This document shows positions 23,688-31,074 of a DNA stretch of 35,370 nt, in pieces; the stretch's first letter is position 1, and every line of letters starts with the position of its first letter. This stretch comes from an uncultured Muribaculaceae bacterium (GTDB lineage Bacteria > Bacteroidota > Bacteroidia > Bacteroidales > Muribaculaceae): assembly GCA_947174275.1 (NCBI GenBank), contig CAMWIJ010000028.1, forward strand, positions 1 through 35,370. Reading direction: 5' to 3'. The notes beneath the pieces were generated by a model. It was not told the DNA's origin, did no database searches, and was given only the letters and a program-made list of their open reading frames with translations. The position numbers and the translations under genes were made by a program.

Positions 23688-25085
23688 ATGAATACCGACG
23701 AACGGATATTGCTGTGTAAGCCGCGGATGTGCGGGCGCGAGATCGACTTCATCCGCGAGGCGCTTGCCGGGGACTGGGCTGTGCCCCTCGGCCCCGACTG
23801 CGACGCTTTCGAGCATGAGCTCGAAGTGTTTGTCAATTCAAGGGAGCAGGCGGCTGCGGACTGGTCGGACGATTCGGACAGCTCGGACAACTCGGACGAT
23901 TCGGACAATTCGGACAATTCGGACGATTCGGACAAGTCGGAGGGGGCTGAGGGGTCGGAGGGGTCGGAGAGCAGCTCCATGCAGCCGTTCGGCCGACGTG
24001 TGGCGTCGCTCATCTCCGGCACGGCGGCGGTGCATCTTGCGCTGATAGCCTGCGGTGTCGGGCCGGGCGACGAGGTCATCGTGCAGAGCTTCACGTTCTG
24101 CGCATCGTCGCACCCCGTGTCCTACCTCGGAGCTACGCCGGTGTTTGTCGACTCCGAGCCACTGACGTGGAACATGGACCCCGGTCTGCTCGAAGAGGCC
24201 ATCAATGACCGCATCGCCCGCACCGGACGCAAGCCGAAGGCAATCATCCCCGTGGCACTCTACGGCATGCCGTATCGCATCGACCGCATCATGGAGGTCG
24301 CCGACCGCCACGGCATCCCCGTCATCGAAGACGCCGCCGAGGGCTTCGGCTCACGTTTCCGCGGACAGGCGCTCGGCACATTTGGCCGCTTCGGTGTCCT
24401 CAGCTTCAACGGCAACAAGATGATAACCACCTCGGGCGGCGGAGCGCTCATTTGCCCCGACGACGCTACACGCCGGCGCATCATGTGGTATGCCACGCAG
24501 GCCCGCGAATCTTACCCCTACTACCAGCACGAGGCCGTGGGCTACAACTACCGCATGAGCAATATCTGCGCCTGCATAGGCCGCGGCCAGATGACCGTCC
24601 TCGACGACCACATCGCCCACCACCGCCACATACAGGCTCTCTACCGCGAACTGCTCGCCGACATCGACGGCATCACCCTCCACGAAGCCCCCGGGCCCGA
24701 CTACGACTCCAACTACTGGCTCTGCACCGTCACCCTCGACCCCGGACTGCGCATCCGCGGCGAGGAACGCACCTACCGCGAGGTCATCACCGGTGCCGTC
24801 GGCGGTGCCGCTGGCGTGACTCACGCCGCACAGTCGGCCCACACCGACCTTGAACCCAACCGCAATGTCGAGGCGCTTCGCCTCCACCTCAACGACGCCG
24901 GCATCGAATCGCGCCCCCTCTGGAAACCGATGCACCGCCAGCCTGTCTACCGCCACGCCCCCGCCTACGTAAACGGCGTAAGCGAATCCCTCTTCCGCAC
25001 CGGCCTGTGCCTGCCCGCCGGACCCCATGTCACCGACGCCCACGTCAGCCGCATCGTCGCCCAAATCCGCTCCGCCATCATCTGA
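23688..25085 (+). CDS. WcfR/PglE-like sugar aminotransferase with repeat insert
   Basis: A 465-residue DegT/DnrJ/EryC1 aminotransferase, longer than the usual roughly 380-400 residues. It is expected to aminate C4 of a UDP-4-keto-6-deoxy-HexNAc. Motifs include FIREALAGDWAVPLGPDCDA, SLISGTAAVHLALIACGVGP, VIEDAAEGFGSRFRG, the PLP lysine Lys244 in SFNGNKMITTSGGG, YNYRMSNICACIGRGQM and ESRPLWKPMHRQPVY. Two insertions stand out: a Ser/Asp/Glu tract at residues 60-95 encoded by a 9-bp tandem repeat, and an Ala/Gly-rich stretch near 366-391. Both fall in surface-loop-like positions, so activity is plausible. The 4,6-dehydratase that would make the keto substrate is not in the window. In B. fragilis it is encoded away from the capsule loci. 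Confidence 0.88.
   Translation: MNTDERILLCKPRMCGREIDFIREALAGDWAVPLGPDCDAFEHELEVFVNSREQAAADWSDDSDSSDNSDDSDNSDNSDDSDKSEGAEGSEGSESSSMQPFGRRVASLISGTAAVHLALIACGVGPGDEVIVQSFTFCASSHPVSYLGATPVFVDSEPLTWNMDPGLLEEAINDRIARTGRKPKAIIPVALYGMPYRIDRIMEVADRHGIPVIEDAAEGFGSRFRGQALGTFGRFGVLSFNGNKMITTSGGGALICPDDATRRRIMWYATQARESYPYYQHEAVGYNYRMSNICACIGRGQMTVLDDHIAHHRHIQALYRELLADIDGITLHEAPGPDYDSNYWLCTVTLDPGLRIRGEERTYREVITGAVGGAAGVTHAAQSAHTDLEPNRNVEALRLHLNDAGIESRPLWKPMHRQPVYRHAPAYVNGVSESLFRTGLCLPAGPHVTDAHVSRIVAQIRSAII
23865..23972 (+). repeat. In-frame 9-bp tandem repeat (about 12 units)
   Basis: Eight consecutive units TCGGACNNN, with variable third codon bases (GAT, AGC, AAC, AAT, AAG), are followed by four degenerate TCGGAGGGG-like units. 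Each unit is three codons, so changes in copy number keep the aminotransferase in frame. Translation gives an acidic Ser-Asp-Asn/Asp tract that becomes Ser-Glu-Gly. Confidence 0.9.
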
Positions 25086-25137
25086 CCCCTCTTCCACCCG
25101 GGAAACACCCTCCACGCGGTATCACCGCCCCACATAA

Positions 25138-25192
25138 AAACAGCCAAGCGGCTGTGTCGTAACTGATTCGCGACACAGCCGCTTGGCTGTTT
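25138..25192. terminator. Perfect 22-bp inverted repeat, bidirectional terminator
   Basis: Arms 25138-25159 and 25171-25192 are perfectly complementary, with an 11-base loop. The left side is preceded by an A-run and the right side ends in TTTAT. It sits between the convergent capsule operon and the hybrid two-component gene and can end transcription from both. Confidence 0.88.
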
Positions 25193-25201
25193 ATACTCCT
25201 G

Positions 25202-28200
25202 TCATTGCACGTTGACCGGCGACTCAGCAACACGATATTTCTGAGGGGAGACGCCAAATTGCTTCTTAAAGCATCGGCTAAAATATGCCGTGGTGGAAAA
25301 GCCTGTCTTATCGGCCACTTCGGTAACGCTTAAATGGGGCTGCGATGTAAGCAACGTACAGGCATGCTTCAATCTGTAATTCAGGATGAAAGCACTCGGC
25401 GTCATGCCCGTAAGCGATTTAAACTTACTGTAAAACAAAGATTTCGATATGCCGAGCTCGCGGCATATCAACGGTATGTCAAGTGACGTGTCGGCTATGT
25501 GTGCGTCAATAATCTCCGATGTCTTTTTGAGCAGTTCGCGGTCAATGGGATTGACGACAGTAATATCTATTTCCGATACGGGCCGCTTCTCAAACTGATG
25601 CCGAAGCAGTCGCCTGTTTCTAAGCAGGTTGTCGACACGTGCAAGCAATATTGCCGAGTCGTAGGGCTTGGTGACGTAGTCGTCGGCATTGGCGTTGAGT
25701 CCTTCGAGTCTTGAACCGGTCGCACTCAATGCGGTAAGAAGTATTACCGGAATATGGCATAGCGCCAGATCTGTCTTCATGGTCCGACACATCTCCGTGC
25801 CGCTCATATTAGGCATCATGACGTCAGAAATCACAAGGTCGGGATTATGCAATCTTGCTTTTTCGAGCGCGTCAACTCCGTCGCAAGCCTGTATCACTCT
25901 GTAATATGTTGAGAAATAGACCGCCAGATTGTTGCGAAGCTCGGCATTATCCTCAGCTATCAGAATGACAGTCTGCTCCTCTTCGGTATCAGTGTCATCA
26001 TTGTGCTCTTCAAGGCAATCTGTATCAGGCATCTCATGATTATCCGGGATTTTTAATGTCGCCGTCCTGCCGTCGGTCTCAAAGTAATCATCATCGCTGC
26101 CAAAAACCACATTGCTATCGGCCTTGAACGGCTCCTTTGTGTCAGGCAATTCAACAATAAACGTAGAACCTTTTCCCTCGACACTTTCAGCTCCGATAAA
26201 ACCGTGATGCTTGTCAACTATCGACTTGGCAAACGCCAGGCCAATGCCTGTACTCTTGTAATCAAGCGCCTTGTGGTCACTCTCCTCGGCAGAACCGTTA
26301 TAGAAACGGTCAAAAATAAACGGCATGTCGCTCTCCGAAATACCCTTGCCAGTATCTGAAACCCTATACTCGATAAAACCTTGCTTACTGCGGCTTACCC
26401 TGCACACAATCTCACCTCCGTCGGGCGTATATTTAAACGCATTGGAAATGATGTTGACAAGCACACGGTTAATCAGCCTCGGGTCATAATAACCGAATAC
26501 TGGCTCCGCCGAGGTGACGACCTCAAACCTTATGTTTCTCCCGACGGCATAGACCCTAAACTGCTCGGCAATGGTAACCAGCAATTTACCTGCATCGTGG
26601 CGACCTATCCTTACAGTCTGGTGATTCTGTTGCAGCTTGCGGAATTCAAGCAACTGCGTAATCAAATGACTCATCTGCTCGGCATGCGACCGCACTTTTG
26701 TCAGTGATTCCGTCAGACGTTCATTCCGAGTATTTTTAGACATCATAAGGTCTATATGGCTAAGAATAAGCGTGAGTGGTGTCTGAAACTCATGGCTCAC
26801 ATTAGTGAAGAACACAAGCTTTTCGTGATTCAGTTTCTCAATCTGCTGACGCTCATACTTCTCCTTCCTGAGATATAATTTGAGCCGCGTTACATCCTTT
26901 ACCTTGCGAACTATGAAATACACCACTGCAATCGCGATTAAGGCATATATCAGACATGCCCATCGGGTAGCGTACCAGGGAGATTCGACCACCACTTTAA
27001 GACTAATCTCACTGCCGGTAACATCGTCGGCAAAAACACGACGAGCCCTCAGCTTGTAATCTCCGGGAGTAAGATTAGTATAATGTATCATGCCGTCGGG
27101 AGCGGTAAGCCAGTCATCGTCGACGCCGTCAAGCTTGTATTGAAATTGCTGTGAGGCCGACGTGTTGACATAATCAACGAGCGCTATTCTGAGACCGAAA
27201 CTGTTATGCCCGGGCTTAAGCCTTATCTCATCGGCATAAGGCAGCGCTCTGTCGAGGATTCCGGAGCCATCGTTGGGCCTGATTTCCCGATTGCCGACAT
27301 TGAGATGCGCAAAATACATGTCCCGGCTATCGGGAGCCGCAAGCACATTGCTGTCATTGAAAACCTCGTCAAACAGCACGGTTATGCCTTTGGTGCTACC
27401 GACAAACACCGACCCGTCGGCTTTTGTCATGAGCGCGCACTCCGCTATGATATGCGAGCCGGGGAAATAATTACCGAAGTCTATCGCCGTAAATGTGTCC
27501 GCCGAGGGATTATACTTTACAATTTTCTTGTCGGTGGCTATAAAGATGCAATCGTCGGCTCCTTTGGCAATGGCATAACAGTAATCGCTCGGAAGCGGAC
27601 TGTTATGAGACGTGAAGTGGCAGACTTCGCTTCCGTCTTTGGGAAACATATATACGCCTTGGCCGAGTGTGCCCACATATACTCCCTCGCCGGTACAAAG
27701 TATGCTGACCGGCCATTCGATTATATGCGCATCCGGACTACCGACTGACACCAGTTCAGCTCCGGCATCCTTCAGTATGTTCAGGTGGCCGTTCTTGATA
27801 AAGCACAGATTGCCGTCGTCATCTATGTCAAATTCGAGCGGCTTCGAGCCGTCGATCTTTCTTATGCTTCCGTCTGCCAGGTCCATACGACTGATACCCA
27901 TTCTGGAAGATATGTACAGTGCCCCCTCGGCGATGTGCAACCGGTGAATAACATTGCCTGGCAATTCGTTGGCCGACATCCTGTCTATAAGGTTGACGGT
28001 TTTCCGCGCCTCGATGTCGTAATATGACAGTCCTCCCAAATGGGTTCCGATATATACTCTGTGATGCTCGGAATCATAGGCCAGCGACTTGATATTGTTT
28101 TGCCGCAATGCACGTTCGCCGCTTAAAGTCGACAGCTGTGTAACGACATTCCACATACTGTCGACGCAACAAACACCGGCGCCGTCGGTACCGAACCATA

Positions 28201-29290
28201 AGTTTCCGTCCCTGTCGCTTACCATATCAATCACCACGGAATGAAACAGTTCGGTCGGCGCAATACGTCCGTAATCGAAATTGAAATAACTGTCATGGCT
28301 CGGCGTGAAATAATTCACGCCGCCATAGTAACTTCCGGCCCATATCGTGCCTCCCTTGTCTTTGTAAAGACCGAATATCGACGAATGGCTCAGGCCTCCG
28401 AGATTTGCCGGAATCTGGATATGGGTTGTTTTACCGTCTGACGGGTCATAGCAGAACAACCCCGAAAATGATCCGTACCATACACGACCGAAACGATCTT
28501 CAATAGCATTACGCACCTGCTCTTCACCCAATGTACCGTTTTTGGTCTTTGGAACCGACACGCAAACCGGCTCCTTATCATTTGGCGCCAGCCGGAACAG
28601 GCCGTCGTTATCAGTGCTTATCCACAAAATTCCTTTTGGCGAATAATATGTCGAAAACACATTCGCATCTTTGAGCATGACAGTGTTTTCTCTGGTCTTT
28701 CTGTCGTAAAAATACAGGCCCGCGGTAGTGCTGAACACAAAGTCGTCGGGCGTGAGGCAAAAACTCCTGATATAGCCCGGAGAGGGAACTGAATATTGGT
28801 AATGCAGCCGGTCATTGTCTGCCTCCTTGATAAAAATTGAATCTCCCGCTATAAAACAAATAATGCCATTGCTGCCCGACATGGCGCTCACATTAGAGCA
28901 GTGCGAAAAACGGCTGAATCGGTCGGCGACAATATCATATTTGATAATATCATCATCGATATGCATGAACATATTGCCAACAGAATCACTTGCCATTGCC
29001 GTGACTTCATTTCCAATCCATACGTTTTCTCCTGTAACCGGGTCGGTTACCCAACCCTTATATGACTGTACAGTAATCCCGTCATAAACATTCACGCCCT
29101 CCCGGGTGCCGAACCACATACGCCCGAACCTATCCTGCTCGATACACATGACCGATGGCTGACTAAGTCCCTGCGACAGTGTGATATGTCTGAAATGCTC
29201 TGCCTGCAAGTCAAATCCTGCAAGTAAGCACAAGCCGAAAATTATTACGGATCTTCTTACGAGAAATGAGATTACTCTGACAAATTTCAT
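25202..29290 (-). CDS. Hybrid two-component system regulator of the PUL
   Basis: A 1362-residue hybrid two-component system (HTCS) protein. In order: a signal/anchor (about 1-30), a long periplasmic sensor of beta-propeller repeats (MWFGTREGVNVYDG, LWFGTDGAGVCC and similar, about 30-690), a Y_Y_Y domain (about 700-770), a membrane helix near 777, then a histidine kinase with FFTNVSHEFQTPLTLI (His near 830) and ATP-binding NIISNAFKYTPDGG and SDTGKGIS. A receiver domain follows (AEDNAELRNNL, phospho-Asp near 1154 in VISDVMMPNMSG), then a C-terminal AraC-type HTH (about 1263-1355). Such proteins sense oligosaccharides and activate neighbouring susCD operons (known). The start at 29290 is chosen because a -7 box at 29312-29319 places transcription start downstream of the alternative ATG at 29314. 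Confidence 0.93.
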   Translation of the reverse strand: MKFVRVISFLVRRSVIIFGLCLLAGFDLQAEHFRHITLSQGLSQPSVMCIEQDRFGRMWFGTREGVNVYDGITVQSYKGWVTDPVTGENVWIGNEVTAMASDSVGNMFMHIDDDIIKYDIVADRFSRFSHCSNVSAMSGSNGIICFIAGDSIFIKEADNDRLHYQYSVPSPGYIRSFCLTPDDFVFSTTAGLYFYDRKTRENTVMLKDANVFSTYYSPKGILWISTDNDGLFRLAPNDKEPVCVSVPKTKNGTLGEEQVRNAIEDRFGRVWYGSFSGLFCYDPSDGKTTHIQIPANLGGLSHSSIFGLYKDKGGTIWAGSYYGGVNYFTPSHDSYFNFDYGRIAPTELFHSVVIDMVSDRDGNLWFGTDGAGVCCVDSMWNVVTQLSTLSGERALRQNNIKSLAYDSEHHRVYIGTHLGGLSYYDIEARKTVNLIDRMSANELPGNVIHRLHIAEGALYISSRMGISRMDLADGSIRKIDGSKPLEFDIDDDGNLCFIKNGHLNILKDAGAELVSVGSPDAHIIEWPVSILCTGEGVYVGTLGQGVYMFPKDGSEVCHFTSHNSPLPSDYCYAIAKGADDCIFIATDKKIVKYNPSADTFTAIDFGNYFPGSHIIAECALMTKADGSVFVGSTKGITVLFDEVFNDSNVLAAPDSRDMYFAHLNVGNREIRPNDGSGILDRALPYADEIRLKPGHNSFGLRIALVDYVNTSASQQFQYKLDGVDDDWLTAPDGMIHYTNLTPGDYKLRARRVFADDVTGSEISLKVVVESPWYATRWACLIYALIAIAVVYFIVRKVKDVTRLKLYLRKEKYERQQIEKLNHEKLVFFTNVSHEFQTPLTLILSHIDLMMSKNTRNERLTESLTKVRSHAEQMSHLITQLLEFRKLQQNHQTVRIGRHDAGKLLVTIAEQFRVYAVGRNIRFEVVTSAEPVFGYYDPRLINRVLVNIISNAFKYTPDGGEIVCRVSRSKQGFIEYRVSDTGKGISESDMPFIFDRFYNGSAEESDHKALDYKSTGIGLAFAKSIVDKHHGFIGAESVEGKGSTFIVELPDTKEPFKADSNVVFGSDDDYFETDGRTATLKIPDNHEMPDTDCLEEHNDDTDTEEEQTVILIAEDNAELRNNLAVYFSTYYRVIQACDGVDALEKARLHNPDLVISDVMMPNMSGTEMCRTMKTDLALCHIPVILLTALSATGSRLEGLNANADDYVTKPYDSAILLARVDNLLRNRRLLRHQFEKRPVSEIDITVVNPIDRELLKKTSEIIDAHIADTSLDIPLICRELGISKSLFYSKFKSLTGMTPSAFILNYRLKHACTLLTSQPHLSVTEVADKTGFSTTAYFSRCFKKQFGVSPQKYRVAESPVNVQ

Positions 29291-29311
29291 GGACACAATG
29301 TTAAGGCTATG

Positions 29312-29319
29312 CAAAATTA
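29312..29319 (-). promoter_or_regulatory. Putative -7 box for the HTCS gene
   Basis: Reverse-strand TAATTTTG matches TAnnTTTG and would start transcription near 29306, giving a leader of about 15 bases to the ATG at 29290. No -33 TTTG is at the standard distance. Confidence 0.5.
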
Positions 29320-29382
29320 TACAAAAATGTCAAAAGCAACAGCACTATTCCACAAATAATATCCCGATTACACAGACATAAC

Positions 29383-29420
29383 AGGCGGGTGGAAGAAACA
29401 TACACTTCTTCCACCCGCCT
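29383..29420 (-). terminator. Hairpin terminator after the fucosidase gene
   Basis: A perfect 15-bp inverted repeat (arms 29383-29397 and 29406-29420, 8-base loop) lies 25 bases beyond the GH29 stop. The reverse-strand transcript lacks a long U-tract after the stem, so strength is uncertain. It separates the PUL transcript from the HTCS promoter. Confidence 0.65.
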
Positions 29421-29445
29421 AAAATCAAGCCCGAGGCGGCATGAC

Positions 29446-30840
29446 CTACTTAGCCTGAGGTCGTGCCGCGAGTTTTATTTTCAGAACATATATCGGTGCA
29501 TCCTTTTGCGCGTCACGAACTACATTGCTGATTTGCAAGCCTGTTTCTGTCAAGGTCCAGCCGGGAGTCCCTCCGTTGTCGAGTATGGCGACGCTCTCTA
29601 CCTTGTCAGTGGCGTGAGAGAACGCCGTAAGGGTGTAATCTTCCGCCATCACATTGCGCACTATGGCATAGATAATATCGCCTCGACTCGTGTAGCGTAT
29701 GTCCTGGACAATGTTTTTGGGAGTACCGTCATATTCGGCATCATGAAATGCCTCCCGGTTCGCTTCCTCCGTTTCGTCCTCGGCTATTGTTTCGCCGAAT
29801 GTTCGCCAAGCGCGGGTTGCGTAGACCGCTTCCCCATTTATCGACAGCCAGCGGTGGAACGCTTCAAGAACAGGTTCGGACTGTGGAGGAAAACACCCTT
29901 TCATGTCGGGCCCCACATTGAGCAGCATGTTTCCGCCCTTGCTGACTATATCCGTCATGCTGCGTATCAGCATATCGGGTGTCTTGTACACCGTATCATA
30001 TTTGTTGTAGCCCCAATTCTTCCCCATTGTCAGGCATGCCTCCCACGGGGCGGTCATGATTTTGTCAGACAGTCTTTGCTCTATTATTGTATAGTCGCCC
30101 AGACCGTTTCCTATGCGGCTGTTGACCAGACATCCCGGTTGCAGGCTGTGTATCAGCTCACGCAACTCCCGGCTCTGTTCTTTCGTCACAAGTTCAGGCG
30201 TGTCAAACCATATGATGGCTATTTCTCCATAATTTGTCAGCAACTCTCTCAACTGAGGCTTCACTTTGCGCTCAATGTAACGCGGCAGCTGCTTGCTGTC
30301 CTCGTCAGGATAATCCCACGTGTTGCTTCGTCCTGCTTTCTCCGGCCAGTTGGTTGGAACATCCGGGTCCTCCCAGTCGCGGCCCAGCGAGTAGTAAAGT
30401 CCGAGCTTTATGCCCTCTTTCAGGCAGGCCTTTGCAAGAGCTTTCAGTGGGTCAGCGGCAAAAGGCGTACGTCTTACGATATTGTAGTCGCTGCACTCCG
30501 AATCGTACATGGCAAAACCGTCGTGATGCTTGGTGGTGTAAACGATATAGTTCATGCCGGCATCCTTGGCTGCCCTTACCCACTTTTCAGCATCAAACCC
30601 CGTAGGATTGAAATCCTCGGCAATCATGGCATACTCTTTCACCGGAATACGTTCATAAAGCATGAAATGTTCGCCTCCCTTGGTAGGGTGACCTTTCCAC
30701 TCGCCTGCAGTCTGCGAATACAGTCCCCAGTGGATAAACATGCCGAGTTTGGCGTTCTTAAACCAATCAATCGGCTCTTCCGCCAAAAGCGAGCTGACGG
30801 ATAATACTGTGATCACCAAAGCGCTAATTATTCTTTTCAT
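29446..30840 (-). CDS. GH29 alpha-L-fucosidase
   Basis: A 464-residue exported glycoside hydrolase. A signal peptide (MKRIISALVITVLSVSSLLA) is followed directly by the GH29 barrel: WFKNAKLGMFIHWGLYSQTA, YIVYTTKHHDGFAMYDS, GIKLGLYYSLGRDWEDP, and the nucleophile Asp213 in AIIWFDTPEL. MLLNVGPDMKG closes the barrel region. A short beta-rich C-terminal segment (about 380-464) follows, shorter than multi-domain relatives. The enzyme releases terminal L-fucose from glycans in the periplasm or at the surface. The acid/base residue and GH29-A versus -B subfamily cannot be fixed by eye. It lies downstream of susD beyond a terminator-like hairpin, and no -7 box was found upstream, so expression may depend on read-through. 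Confidence 0.92.
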   Translation of the reverse strand: MKRIISALVITVLSVSSLLAEEPIDWFKNAKLGMFIHWGLYSQTAGEWKGHPTKGGEHFMLYERIPVKEYAMIAEDFNPTGFDAEKWVRAAKDAGMNYIVYTTKHHDGFAMYDSECSDYNIVRRTPFAADPLKALAKACLKEGIKLGLYYSLGRDWEDPDVPTNWPEKAGRSNTWDYPDEDSKQLPRYIERKVKPQLRELLTNYGEIAIIWFDTPELVTKEQSRELRELIHSLQPGCLVNSRIGNGLGDYTIIEQRLSDKIMTAPWEACLTMGKNWGYNKYDTVYKTPDMLIRSMTDIVSKGGNMLLNVGPDMKGCFPPQSEPVLEAFHRWLSINGEAVYATRAWRTFGETIAEDETEEANREAFHDAEYDGTPKNIVQDIRYTSRGDIIYAIVRNVMAEDYTLTAFSHATDKVESVAILDNGGTPGWTLTETGLQISNVVRDAQKDAPIYVLKIKLAARPQAK

Positions 30841-31074
30841 TGTCAGTGTGATTTAATTCGGTTATTATTTTTTCTCAGTCCATGCAGTCGAACTTACTAA
30901 GCATCTTTTTACCGAATATCCGTAATCTAAGGTTTTCGAGGCTCACTGCCTCATATCCGGATTGAGAAACAAAAGCCAACTTGCTGCTGACGGCGAGTTG
31001 GCTTTTGTGTGCTTCGTATTCATCAGCCGTAGTCGACGCCCGAACAGACGTCGGCTACAGCATGAAAAAACGAA
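30841..31074 (-). other. Intergenic region between susD and GH29 genes
   Basis: This 234-base region holds the susD-proximal terminator (listed separately), a GAGGC-tcact-GCCTC dyad (30938-30952) and two CGGATAT repeats on the reverse strand. No TAnnTTTG promoter box is evident for the fucosidase gene. The dyad and repeats could be regulator or processing sites (inference). Confidence 0.4.
30971..31006 (-). terminator. Intrinsic terminator downstream of susD
   Basis: An 11-bp perfect stem (AAAAGCCAACT / AGTTGGCTTTT) extends by further pairs including a G-U, and is followed on the reverse strand by TTTTGTTTC. It lies about 70 bases after the SusD stop, a typical position for attenuating the catabolic genes relative to susCD. 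Confidence 0.7.

Noticed and set aside
23865-23972. CRISPR array
   Set aside because: The units are 9 bases long, contiguous and without spacers, and they encode an in-frame acidic tract within an aminotransferase.
29389-30804. A 471-codon open frame on the forward strand opposite the GH29 gene
   Set aside because: It mirrors the fucosidase gene, has no recognisable domains and an atypical composition. The reverse-strand fucosidase has clear catalytic motifs, so this is a shadow frame.
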